Of a stretch of DNA of 64,000 nt, positions 24,848 to 36,349 are shown piece by piece. A program made the translations under genes and the position numbers. The stretch comes from Loxodes magnus (taxonomy: Eukaryota > Ciliophora > Karyorelictea > Loxodida > Loxodidae), in the NCBI GenBank assembly GCA_946699065.1, contig CAMPDV010001780.1, positions 1 through 64,000 on the forward strand, given 5' to 3'. The notes beneath the pieces are model-generated. The model had not been told where the DNA came from and did not search any database. It saw nothing but the letters and a program-made list of their open reading frames with translations. How positions within the stretch are numbered: the stretch's first letter is position 1; the number at the start of each line of letters is the position of its first letter.

Positions 24848-25220
24848 TATATATATTCTTTAAAACCGCCATAGTTGTTCGAAGGTGAACAACAAGGTCA
24901 TCTTCATCAGAGGTTGGGGAAGTTAAGTACCCATAATCGACTTTATGTCTTCCTCTGCTTTGGTGATGCAATGAGACACAATCCTGCCATATCCTTGGAC
25001 CTCCAGCAAGTATTAAAGATTACGAGTATTCTAAAATTATATCAGTATTGAACATTTTTATCAGTACTGAATAATTATACCAGTATTGAACAAGGTTTAT
25101 CAGTATCTGATAATTTTATCAGTAACAAACATTCTTGTCAGTATGAAACATTTTTTTTTTAAAGAGCTGCGCACCAACGAGAGTGCTATGCGCTCTATAA
25201 TCAAATTTATTTATTTATTT
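24848..25220 (+). mobile_element. SINE-like element, family C, copy 1
   Basis: The body starts after (TA)n with CTTTAAAACCGCCATAG. It holds a perfect 7-bp hairpin (GTTGTTC/GAACAAC) and a second stem pairing CAGAGG with CCTCTG across GGGGAAGTTAAGTACCC. The 5' part, including GAAGTTAAG, vaguely recalls 5S rRNA; this is weak. A six-unit tandem array (25,040-25,152) follows, then the shared tail at 25,163-25,196 and (ATTT)n. Copy 2 is at 47,012-47,531. Confidence 0.85.
25040..25152 (+). repeat. Six-unit 19-20 bp tandem array inside family C
   Basis: Degenerate units of the form TATCAGTATTGAACATTTT repeat about six times and are kept in copy 2 (47,354-47,465). The array separates the structured head from the tail. 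Confidence 0.85.
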
Positions 25221-25649
25221 AGCTGTTTTATTGTTAAATTATTATATATATAAAGTATCACTAAAATTAATATCCTAGATAGCACTGAGATATTTTGATT
25301 GAAATTTACTCGTTTTAGGCTGAGAATAAAAAAATAAATGATAAAGGGTAAAAAATCATATAATTTGTTGTTATTTTGTTATCAAACTTTTTCTTATATA
25401 TTTTTCCTGTGTGGGTTGTTCCTATTAAAAAAAACTCTCTCAAAATTATAATTTTATACTTTTTTTAAATTACATCATTTCACCAGAATCTTTTATAATT
25501 ATGTTGCTTCTAACAAATATAGCATCTTGTTTTCTTTCGAGGAGAAATTTTAAATTTAGCAACTTAGTTTGTTTTACATTCATGAGTATTCTCCTTATAT
25601 TATGTTGCTTTTTTAAATCATTTCTTCTTTTTACCTATAGGAATTTTAT

Positions 25650-25872
25650 TTAGTATTAGAACCGAGAGAACTAAAAATAAAACATTTGAGATACTTCATT
25701 AAATTATTTGTCAATCTATACAATTTAAATCCTATTTTAGATAAAGTTCTATTTTTGAGTGTTTCTTCTATTGTTGGGAATTAAAAATCCAGTTTTTCAA
25801 CTAACCATTTTATTATATTTTCTAGTTTTTCTATTTTTAATCTTTGCTATTTTAATTCATATTGTAGATTAG
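25650..25872 (+). pseudogene. Fragment with a membrane segment, frameshifted twin of 63,740-63,958
   Basis: Encodes LEPRELKIKHLRYF and on to LDKVLF, like the opposite-arm copy. An extra T near 25,783 breaks the frame before the hydrophobic segment that the right copy keeps. Family not recognised. Confidence 0.4.
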
Positions 25873-26320
25873 ATATCTGTTTTTGTACCGATTATGCAAA
25901 AGATTCCTAAGGCTATTTTTCTTAAGCTTACTTTATTAAATATTCTACTTTTTTTATTGAATGAGAAGCTAAAATAATAATTTCTTTGACTATATTTAAA
26001 ATATCATTTATACTATTCTATTTTTTTGTTATATTATTATATATATAAAATGGTACCAATAAATAATAGCTTCACATACATAGCCTAATAACTCTTAGCA
26101 GGATGAGATCAGCGTTCTTCTCTCCTGAGATGAAAAAATAAAAATTTACAAAAGTTATTAGTAATTTTTATTAACAAACTTAAGATTTATAAGCAATATG
26201 GAAATTTTAAAATCTGAAAATTAAATCCTTCATAGGAATTATCAATAAATTTGTCTATATAGAAAATTAAGGAAGAATTTTATAGATAGAGTAAATCGAA
26301 AGAAAAATTTGCAGTATTAT

Positions 26321-26656
26321 AGTATAATTTATTTTAATTAGGGAGGAGAAATCCTCTCACTATGATTGAAAGAAACTCAGTAACTAGGAAATACCCCGTG
26401 TGAAGACATGAAAAAGAATCTTGGCTGGAGTCAAGTATGTCAAGTCCGAGGCATCAAGTAACAGTATGTTGAACGATGCCTGAGATTAAATTCTCTTTAG
26501 GGAAACACTCCTACACTGGCCCTATAGAAGAAAAAATTTCCAAGGGATGCTAGTACAGGGAAGAATGTATCGTAATACGTTTTAAACTTTAAAATACTTT
26601 AATTAAAGAGCTGGGCGTTATCGTAGTGCTACGCTCTCTATAATCTTAGTTTTTTT
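26321..26656 (+). mobile_element. SINE-like element, family B, copy 2, with known empty site
   Basis: The right arm of IR1 reads GCAGTATTATAAACTTTTTG without interruption (about 62,400, reverse complement). The left arm has this element between GCAGTATTAT and ATAAACTTTTTG, giving a short duplication of about TTAT/TAT. The element therefore includes the 20 bp TATA-like leader before GGGAGGAG. The tail (GAGCTGGGCG..GTGCTACGCTCTCT) is the most diverged of the set. Confidence 0.9.
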
Positions 26657-26659
26657 ATA

Positions 26660-27110
26660 AACTTTTTGCCAGAATAATCCTAAAAACACAATGACCCAGT
26701 AGAAATAGAATTAAAACCTACAAAGATTTTTTCTATTGCAAGCGAAAAGGGTTTAAATAAGAAATTGCTAACAATTTTGACTAAATCAAAAAATAAAAAA
26801 TATTGAGAAAATTTAATCAGGATTTTTGGTAATTAAGAAGGTTTGTTTTACAGGAAAAGCATAATCAAAATATATTAAAAATCTTCCTATATCTAATAAG
26901 CAAATAAAAAATTCAGCAGAAAAAGATTAGGATTTAGCTATAAAAAAACCAAAAAAATTTATCTTAAGTTTAATAAGACTCATAACAGAAAAGATCTAAG
27001 CAATCTCGATGCAGCAACTATTAAAAAAAATAAACTAAAATGAAGTAAACAAAATAAAGTTGACACAACAATAATAAATTATATCATATTATAATTTCTT
27101 TGAATATTAA
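26660..27110 (+). pseudogene. Copy of the tail of the large membrane-protein gene
   Basis: Similar to 8,000-8,430. Shared encoded pieces include GNQEGLFYRK (WNQEDLLYW at 8,193) and the end VDTTII (DDTTIII near 8,425). The best frame matches the one used at 8,193. It starts abruptly inside IR1 and lacks the rest of the gene, so it is a fragment. The inverted twin lies at 61,960-62,400. Confidence 0.5.
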
Positions 27111-27269
27111 TCTTAAATATATCTTACCTTAAAGTCTTAATTATTAGAATTTTTACATAAAGCATATAAATATTGTTTATTAATTTTATTATTTAATATA
27201 TTCCATTTAAAGAAACACAAAATTTAAATAAAAAAATCATTATTAATAAAAAGCGTTAGTTACATATAA

Positions 27270-29953
27270 TCATTCTTTTTAATATTTTTATTTCTAGATT
27301 AATTATCTAACTTTTATATGTTTGATTAGTATTTAAGTTTGAACGCTCAATCTCAATTGGATCATGCATAAATTTATGCGCATATTGAAATGATTTATTT
27401 AATTTATATTTCGATTTTCTTAATTTTTATCATCGTTCTTTGAATTTCTTAATTAATTAGTTGTTTAGAAAATTTTAAACTAAATTCTGTGATAAGAAAT
27501 TTAATCATTTTATAGTTCGTTAATTTCAATATCTAGGCTATTTATTAATTTAATTAAATGCAACAATGTGCCCTATAATTTTTATTCTCGGTCTGTTAAT
27601 GAGTAATCTCAATCAAGGTATCTTATTGTTAATTAGGAGGTTGACTTTAAGTGATTTGTTTTTTAGGCTCTTTTTATTGAATATAAAAATTTCTTGATCA
27701 TAAAATAAAGAAACATGATTCATTATTTAAATTTATAAAATATAATATTCTAACATTTTACTAACTAACATTATCTAGTATATCTGACGTTTTATAATCT
27801 GAATAAGTAATTATCCTTCTTTTTCTACTAGTTTAATAATAACAAATAAAAATTTAGTTACGCATTTTTATTTAAAATTTGATTAAGGAAATTTATATTC
27901 AATTTTTTATAACCATTCATAAATATTTATTGTCAACTGAATAAAAAATTAGTATCAGGGTAAATTATAATATAGAAATTTTCAATAATCAGATCTTAAA
28001 TAAAATTACTTATATTTTTGGAAATAATTAACTCATTTAAAATTCTAAATTGCTTAATAAAGTTTTATCGAAATAAATTATAGTCTTGTCTCTAGAATCT
28101 TAATAGTCTCATTATTTAGTTTTTAATAGTAACTTTTTATTATTTTGCGCATTTAAGATTGTTGAAAGCAAAACTTTTCTTATTGAATCTTTATTTTATC
28201 ATTTATTTTTAAACTTTTTTTATACTTTTTTTTAATTTTTAATTTATAAATTAATATCTTTTGCATTATCTCATAGCTAAATTTTAAAATTATTCTAATG
28301 GTAATAAAAAATAAAACTTAAAAAAGGATAGAAATGATATAATAATAAAAAGCATAAAAGTAAAAAGCTAAAAAATAAATATTTTAATGGTATAAAATTT
28401 CTATTTCATTAAGCATAATAAATAGCATTAAATGAATAATTCAAAGATAATTTCCCTCTTTTTTGATTTTCTTAAATATAAGTATATTAAGATAAATTTT
28501 AGCTAATTAGCATACTATTGCTAAAGTATATATAAAATATTGAGTATCAAATTAGTAACATGCTAATCATCATAATTAAAATAATATAATTTTTTGTCAG
28601 CAAATTATAAGTTTAACTTAATAATATTTTAGAAAAGAAAATTTTAAGAAAACATATTCCTAATTTAAAAAAGTTTAATGTTATATAAACTTTAACAATT
28701 TTTAAACCAGACTTGATTAATGTATATTTTAATATAATTATACTTTAAGCCTTTTTGTTGTCTCTTTTTAAAAAAAATCTAAATTTTGACTATTATTTTT
28801 TACATTGGTAAGATTATTTAATATATTAGTATTGTAAGCTTAGTTTTAATCTATTAACTTAAAATTAAATAAAAACAATATAAACTTAAACTGATATTTA
28901 TTTAAGGTATTTTATCTACTACACTTAGTTAAAATAAATAAATTTTAATATATTTTTAATAATTTTATAACTAGACTTATCATAACTATTAGTAAATGTC
29001 TTATAAAGTGAAAGTTAATTTAAGTGTTAATAAATTCAGAGATCTTAGAGAAATTTCAACCTGGTAATCTCAGGACCTGTTATTTGAATTAGTTGTAATC
29101 AGAGAATTTATGGCTAGATAAAGGGCATAATTAAAAGATCTTATAATATACTTCTAGATATAAAAAATAATTGCAAATAATAATTCTAATTAAAGAGATA
29201 AAAACAAAATAATAATCTTATATTTAAACTATATTTTAGATAATCAACAAAAGACAGAGTTTTACAATTTATCTTTTTGAAATTCTATAAAAATCTTATC
29301 AAGCAACTACTTTATTTCTATAAAGTCGTGATATAAACTACTTATAATAAAGAAAATTTGTAAATTAAAATACTAGTAGGACATTGAAAATTTTTATCCA
29401 TGTAAGAAAAAATTTTGAATCTAAGATTAAGATAAATAATTGTAATAAAAAGAATTATAAATATAATCAATAGAAATTTAGCATATCTAAAGGAAAATTA
29501 TCTATTCATACTATCACATCTATAATTTCTCGATCAATATCTAAGATTTATTTAAAATAAGTTTTAAAATATTAAAGCTGGCTTTTCAAGAGCTTATTAA
29601 GTAAAAATAGTAATCTTAAATTGAATTACTGATTTATTGATTTAGGAGTTTGATAAGTCTTTATTTAAGCATTGCAAGTATTTTATACTTATTAAATTTA
29701 AGTTTTAATCAAAGTAAAATATCCCCAATTCTTCCATTCTAAAGAAAAAGCAATAAATACTGTAAGCATTATAAATTGCAGAAATAAATTTAAACCAAGT
29801 AAATTTATTCGATAAGCTTTTTATGGAGTTCTAAATTAAGAGAACTAGAGATTTGCAAGAAATTAAATAAAGAGAGTAAAATAATTATTATGCTTATATT
29901 AGATAAATTTATTTACTTTCTATTTAAGAAAGCCAATAGCTTTTGTTCTTATA
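27270..29953 (-). CDS. Unknown membrane-protein gene copy H-left
   Basis: Minus-strand coding copy of the gene on the plus strand of the other arm (58,700-61,430). The stretch at about 27,310-27,690 reads RYLDWDYSLTDREQKLQGT and continues about 130 codons. Differences from the other arm are mostly conservative (L/F, L/M, R/K, Q/E). Near 29,200 two indels in the arms compensate so that both keep the frame. A hydrophobic, membrane-like region lies around 29,050-29,250. The upstream end is split by the insertion at 29,954-30,794. Family not recognised. Other frames also look plausible in places, so boundaries are soft. Confidence 0.4.
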
Positions 29954-30794
29954 TTATATTATTTACTAAATGTTATGAGTTTTTGGGCTTGCTGGGGTTC
30001 CAACCAATTTCACTCTGCCATTTTTTACATGGATGTATACCATGACCTTTTTTAATAAGTGGCAGGTTTCCACTAAGTTTTAGTAGGTCTTGCAAGGATT
30101 TTTATCAATAAATTTCTGTTTTCTTTATTCATAGATTATTAAGTCGACTTCATGCTTTTTATTGTTATTTTTAATTTTTAATTTTTTCCATTATTAGAAG
30201 TTTCTTAGTAGATGAAAACTTGATGGACAGTACTTGAAGTATTTTTTATTGTTGCTAATTTGTACTTATGCTAAAAGATTTTTCTATTTTTAAAGTTTTT
30301 TAACTATGTTATTTTCGTTATTTTCAGATTCCTTTTATGGGTTAAATTCTTTTTCAAACGATAGTGGCTATTTTTCGAATTCCATCTTTTAAGAGTATTT
30401 AAAGTTTTTAGGATTATTTTCAAAGTTGCTCTTTCTTTACTAAGTTGTTTTCTATAAGTTAATTTTTTAATATTGTATGTTCATTGTTTTATTCTTCTAT
30501 TAAGTTTGTTAACTCCCTTATTTATAAATTTTAATTGAAAATTTTTTTTCGTATTTTAATATCTGTGTTTGCATTGCCTCAATCTTGACTTGTAGATCTT
30601 TCTGGATTTGTATTATATGTTTATTAGGTTCAATTGTACCTGTCATAATTTTGCCTTGGGAAGATGAGCTTGGCTCTGATTCCTACCTTTCCTATTTGCA
30701 TGACTCCTGCGCCTCCTTTTTTTTAGCTTTTCTTATTTAATTTTTATAAAAGCGAATGTTTTATTCCATCATTTTTTAGCTTTCTTTTTTATAC
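29954..30794 (-). mobile_element. CCHC element insertion G-left, with known empty site
   Basis: Absent from the other IR1 arm, which reads straight through TTGTTCTTATACC (about 58,735, reverse complement). The element carries a minus-strand protein remnant with an ESEPSSSQGK motif near 30,660, a dead knuckle at 30,197-30,238 (F-K-Y-C-P-S-S-F-H-L-L-R-N-F, both outer cysteines now phenylalanine), and GHGIHPCKKWQSE near 30,047-30,010. Frames shift between these parts. A short duplication of about TTATA flanks it. Confidence 0.7.
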
Positions 30795-31091
30795 CTTTTT
30801 AAACTAATAAATAAATTTGTCTAGTTTCTAAGAATAAGTTTGAAGGGTTTTAGGATAGTTATTCCAAATAAATAATAAGAATATTGAATAGAAAATAATA
30901 TATTAATTATCCAAGTATATAGTATAATTGTATGGTATATTATAATAAAATCCTTAAAATATATAAAGTAGTATAATTAAGTTAAACTATTAGCTTATTT
31001 TATTAAAATAGAGCTGTATTCTGCTTTATAAAGAAATTTTAATTATTTCTTTTCTATCAAACTGCAAATTAATTTCATTTTTCTACTAGGA

Positions 31092-31850
31092 AGCAGCTGA
31101 AATCTGCCATACATCAGGAGGTTTCTGAATTTAATCCTTTGGGCAAAATGATCATGGAATAATTCATCAAAAAGGTACTAAACCTAGGTTAGAAAGCTAA
31201 GGAAGGAAAATGAGAAGTTTGCCGAACAAATCCATTATGGACTGCAAAATACTCTAAATTTCAGGACGGCAAATTAGGAGAGGGAACTTGACGTTCTTTA
31301 GAATTACTAGCGAGAGTAATTCAGATAGACGAATTCCTAATTGTAGAAGATTCAAGATTAGAATCAGCAGATTGAAAATATATTGCAAAATCAGCAGAAT
31401 TCACTGGAGTAGAATCTAAATTTCGATAAGATGGAAATAGAAAAAACCTCTAAATTGAAATGCATCAAGTACCTAAGATGAGAAAATTGTGTTACTATTG
31501 CAAGAGCTAATGACACCTATGAAGACAATACGAAGCTTTCCAGAAAATTAAGGAAAAATCTTAGAAGAGACAAGTCCAAAATCAATAATGAGAAAGAAAA
31601 CTAAATCTGATGTTGAGAAATAGGGAAGTTTACAAGAAAAAATCGGATCTCAGACATGAAAAACCTGAGAAGGAACTAGAACTAAACAAGGCGCGAGAAG
31701 AAAGACAAGAGGAGCGAGATTCAAGAATTTGAAGACTAGATTCAAGCAAGGAAGTTCAAATTTTAAAACTTCTTTTAAGAGTTGCCCTAATTGTCCCTGT
31801 TAAACAATTTAATTTCAATATTAATAAATAATAAAACCATTTTATCCTGA
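31092..31850 (+). pseudogene. CCHC zinc-knuckle protein with Myb/SANT-like segment
   Basis: Protein-like from about 31,205. A stretch with tryptophans spaced as in Myb/SANT domains (GTWRSLELLARVIQ ... DWKYIAKSAEF) is followed by a knuckle at 31,490-31,531 reading C-Y-Y-C-K-S-Q-W-H-L-W-R-Q-Y. The last cysteine is tyrosine (TAC for TGC). A charged coiled-coil tail follows (KPEKELELNKAREERQEERD) to about 31,740. The upstream part (from 31,092) is in another frame. It starts exactly at the inner boundary of IR1. The Myb assignment is tentative. Confidence 0.5.
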
Positions 31851-32565
31851 GTTTAAATATAATAAAGACAAGGTTTTGTAAAAAAGTATATTGAAGCAAA
31901 AGAAATGCAGAATAAAAAAACAAGTATATACTTTAAAAAAACAAATAATATGCAATAAATCTCTAAAATGAGGCAAATAAACTTTGAAAAAATTAACATT
32001 TTCTTTTATTTGTTAGATTCTTAAAAAGTCTTTTGAGTTTTGCGTAAGAAATTACAAATAAAAAATTTCAGACACAAAATGGAAAAATCTAGTGATTTAT
32101 AATTCTTAAATTAAGAAACAGCATTTAATAGAGTAAATTTTATACTTAATTTGTATTTTTTTAAATTAGAATAATTTAAATCAGATTACAAAAATTTTAG
32201 AAATATTATACCATTAAAACTTTTAATTTATAAACTATTAAAAATCTTAAGGAAGTTTGATTTAAAGTATATAAAATGCAGTAACCATATATTCAAATTT
32301 AAGTATATGCATTTTCAAATAATCTAGGTACCAATTTTAATGATTATATTATTCAGAAAAAATAAATGCTTATGTAGAAAATATACTATAATCCATTATA
32401 GATTTAAAAGTAATGTACTACAATTAATTAATTACTTAAAATTTTTAAATATTTCTATAATAATAAATTTGAAAATTTTATGGATTTAAAGAATAATTTA
32501 GTTCAAACTGAATTAATTATAAACAGTTACTATTTACAAAATTAATAATAAAATTAATAAAAAAA
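31851..32565. other. AT-rich stretch
   Basis: No recognised motif or repeat copy. Confidence 0.55.
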
Positions 32566-32589
32566 TTGTTAGGATTAAAATCAAGATTT

Positions 32590-33525
32590 TTCGCGGCTCC
32601 AAAAAGGCAGGGTTAACAACATTCTTGAAAGACTAGGACTTTTAAAAGGGAATCTAAAAGATAATTCATCAAATCGAATTTCCCCCTTCTGAAGAAAAGC
32701 TTTTGAAATAGGCTAAAAGTATTATGCACTCGGAAGTCTTGAATTTCGCCACAGAGCAATAAATAAGCTATGATTAACTAATAAAAGCGGTTCTAACTCC
32801 CAAGAAGAGGGAAAAAAGCCGAAGAAAGATAAAAAGAGACTGATGTGAAAACTTGAAATTTTAGAGGAAATAGAATCTAGATTCATTACCTAAGAAAGAG
32901 ACCTTAATGAATTTTAAACTATTTTACAAGACTAGAACAATTAATCATAACATTGGCAATAAAAAAAGAAATAATTAGTCAGCAAAATAGAAAAAATATA
33001 AGAAAACTAGCAAAAATTGTAGCGTTAAATGGACCTACATGAATAAAAAAAAATGACCTAAACATAATTGAAGCAGAAAAGAACTCAAGATTTAGACCTA
33101 AACGAGAAGCAGAAAAATGATATTATTATAACTCTCGAATTATCTGTGGATAAAATGCTAGAAATTTCAAATTTTAAATAAGCAAATAGAAGGAGAATAG
33201 AAAGAAGATACAACATCAATTAAAAAGAGAAAGAGAAAGATTATATTGCAATAAATTTGGAAAAATATACAAGATCAAAGATAAAAATCATTATCTAGGC
33301 AAAAGGATACTTCAGTGAAAGTAAGCTTAGCATGAGAAGAGTTTTTGAGAATTTAAACTTTTATATTTAGCCTCAAAAGCAATCAGAGGTCGACGGTTGA
33401 AATACCTCCAAGAACGCCAAGCATTTTATTTTGAATAATAAGCATAAAAAGAAAATAAGCAAAAATAGTATCATTAAAAAAGATACTAATTCAGAACCAA
33501 AATTTAAGAAAAAATAAAAAAACAT
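32590..33525 (+). pseudogene. Degenerate CCHC-type element, frames broken
   Basis: The first part reads KKAGLTTFLKDQDFQKGIQK and then FPPSEEKLLKQAK in one frame. From about 33,060 a different frame is the plausible one (YYYNSRIICGQNARNF, LASKAIRGRRLKYLQERQAF). Between them, near 33,015-33,060, the nucleotide sequence aligns with the knuckle region of E1 (19,702), but its cysteine codons are lost. Decayed relative of the CCHC elements; function unknown. Confidence 0.4.
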
Positions 33526-33900
33526 ATTAAAATAATTATTTTAAATATGACTAACTTAAACAGGCTTAGTATACAGGAAAAACTTTACAATAGTTAATTC
33601 ATCAATTTAAAATATAAATTTTTAATGTAATAGGCTCAGCTGTTTAATTCAAATCTTAAACAAGGATGGCGGACTAATGAAGTCTTTAATCGTCCTTTAG
33701 TTCAATAAGAGACTTTTCAAGAATAATGGGCCAATTTTTGAAATTATAAAATTTAATTAATTTTTACCTTTAAATGTTTTATAGAAAATATTTAATTTTT
33801 ATATAAAAAGAAATTTTGAATCTTACCATTTAATTAGGTGATTATAGAGAAATATTTACAAAATTATAAATTAAGTTAAGTTTGCTAAAGAATATAAATA
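33526..33900. other. Spacer with a short ATGGCGG-starting block
   Basis: At 33,664 a block begins ATGGCGGACTAATGAAG and is GC-richer for about 90 bp. Its first bases resemble the E-head repeats, but the similarity does not continue. GCTCAGCTGTTTAA at 33,627 resembles the base of the SINE tail read on the minus strand. Otherwise AT-rich. Confidence 0.35.
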
Positions 33901-34149
33901 ATTACATATTTATAAGTATTTATTAAACCAAAGTTTACATGCAACTTGTTAACTTTATAAGTATTATAGAACTTATTAGTGTTTTTTATAGGAATATTTT
34001 ACTTATATTGCCTAATTTGATTATTAATTAATATCTTTGAGGAAATTAAAGGATTAAAATTTATAAGCTAATAAATTTAATAATTAGTATATAATATTAT
34101 TTAAATTTCCTTTTTAAACAGTTTAAATGAAGAAAAAGCCTTTAAAATA

Positions 34150-35130
34150 ACTAGCAATTATAATTTAAAAGCCAGGAAGGAAACTTTATTATGCAAGTTA
34201 ATCATATAATAATTATTTTACTCTACAACTTGCTACTTTTACAACAATAGATAATAACATTATTTACATTTACAAGCATATTTTAGCACTCGAAATTGAG
34301 TTTTCGTTATATGATGAAAAAGTTTTAATTTATGCTAATTATATAAAATAAATTATAAGAAACCTTCTAATGTTATACTTTAATGTGGAATATCAAGGTA
34401 TAAGTAGATTCATTACGTTTTTTGCTAAAATTAATCCACAATTAAAGTTTTGAATATGAAATTTGCAAAAAGAAGAAAAATAGGCATTTTATTTAATCAC
34501 ATAATCCCTTTAAGCAAACATTTAACGAATTAAAAAAAGTTACTAGAAATAGACTAAAGTTAAAATGCCAAAAGATAAATAATAATTTTAAAAATAATTA
34601 AATTTATTTAAAAAATGTATTCAATTAAAATTTTGAGAAACTGATCTGATCTTTTGAAATTGATGTCCAGGATATTGAATACCATATAAATACTTGAATA
34701 AAGTTTTTTGTAAAGTCAAATAAAAGTTATTTAAGCTTCTACAGACATGAAGTGATCAATATAAACTGCACTCTGCACATTATTTCTTTGAAGTTATTGA
34801 TAATGAAACGAGATAATTTCCAGATTATGGATATAAAAATAAAATAAATTTATGATAAAAAAATAGTTCTATATACAAATTTAGTACCTTTTGTTATAAT
34901 TTCTAGTATAAATTTAAATAAAGATATTTCAAAACAAGCACTCTGATATTTGCCTCTGTAGAGTTTTTATAGCTTTACACATATTTAATAATGTGAAACT
35001 CTCAAGATTTTATTTGAAATTTCAAGTCTTAAAAAAATATAATTTACTAAAGATGCTAGCAAATAATCAAAGCTATTTTAGTCTTAATTTTCATAATTAA
35101 AAGTAGATATAAAAAATAAATTTTAAAATT
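34150..35130 (+). CDS. Unknown coding region
   Basis: Plus-strand sequence reads as protein with balanced composition. Examples are KPSNVILQCGISRYKQIHYV and NMKFAKRRKIGILFNHIIPL (34,360-34,560), then KRDNFQIMDIKIKQIYDKK and LVPFVIISSINLNKDISKQA (34,800-34,940). TAA/TAG=Q and TGA=W are needed throughout. Start, stop and frame joins are not resolved. No repeat copy in the window. Family not recognised. Confidence 0.35.
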
Positions 35131-36349
35131 AAAAGTTTTTTCTAAAATATTCTTAGAAAAAGAAAATAAATTCTCAAGTGAAATGATGAACTACTAATAC
35201 GATGAAATGTTATGTATTAAATTGAAGCAATATAAAGATAAAAATATGAGTAGTAAGTAGAGAAGGACAGATTAATGAAATGTAAATAAGCAATTTTATC
35301 ACCTGCATGAAAACACAGTAGTGATATATTAATCGACATTATTACTAAAAGCTATTTAATTATCAAAATTAAGCTAATTTAGATTTAGGTTATTTTCTAA
35401 TAAACGCTTAGACATTATAGTGAAAAATATTATAAAATTATATTTTTTGTAATTATTTTGTATGTCCGATTAAATTAAGCAAAATCTTTCAGAAAATTAT
35501 ATTCATTTATGCTAACTATTATATGGTAGCTTATTAAAAATTAATAATTCTCTAGACATTTTTTATTTTAAAATAATCTTTTTTAAATTTACCATTTTTT
35601 AAATTAATTAGAAAAAACTAGTGAAAAATCATTTTTAGAACTATTTAAAAATTTTATAGCATATGATCAGATAAAATTTTGTTAGAGCTAAGATTTTTTA
35701 TTTGTGAATAAGTTTTTCTAAGGTTCTCTGAATGTTTGATTAGCGTTATCAAGAATTAAATTCAAAGTAAAATTAATTTTATTTTTAAATATTTTTGGTT
35801 TAAAAAGATATTCATTTTAGAAAAATTAACTTCAGATTTTAAGTTAAAACAGCAAGAATTTAAACAAGAAATTGGAAAAATAAGATATATCTTTAAAAAA
35901 TCTCAAAATTAACCTTGACTTAAAAGTAAGCATTTAAAAATAAATAATATAAAGTAATAATTTAAGTTTCAGACTTTTTAATTATAATAAAACATAATAA
36001 TTAAAAAATTTAGAAAGTAATAAAAAGAATAAAAACTAAAAATTAATAAAAATTAAATGAATGAGCTATAAATGTATAAATCATTAATTAAAAAATATAG
36101 CAGAAATTATAATAAAGCTTGAATTGTATTTATTAGTTTTTATTGTAATATTTAGAGAATAAATACGATAGAATAAAAGTTGTTGATACTTATTAATATA
36201 ACTTATAAATTAATCTGAAATATTAAAAGTGATTAATATAGAAAAAAATTATATTAAAGTAGAAGATAATTTAATATAAAATTGCTAAAATAAAAAGGAT
36301 AAATCAAATCAACTTCGAAAAGTATCAAAATTATAATTTTTATATTATG

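Larger units (their letters stand above)
25612..31092 (+). repeat. Left arm of long inverted repeat IR1
   Basis: Reverse-complement similarity to 58,430-64,000 is high along the whole arm. Examples are the block at 25,655 (GAACCGAGAGAAC) with about 63,950, the block at 27,780 with about 60,905, and the block at 29,100 with about 59,570. The inner boundary is near 31,092/58,430. The outer boundary reaches the window end, so the repeat may extend further. Private insertions lie at 26,321-26,656 and 29,954-30,794. Confidence 0.9.

Noticed and set aside
24848-25020. Family C head as a true 5S rRNA gene
   Set aside because: Only a GAAGTTAAG core and a loose 5' resemblance are seen; the 3' half and the stem pattern do not fit 5S.
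25040-25152. CRISPR-like array
   Set aside because: Units are direct tandem repeats without spacers, inside a SINE-like element of a eukaryotic genome.
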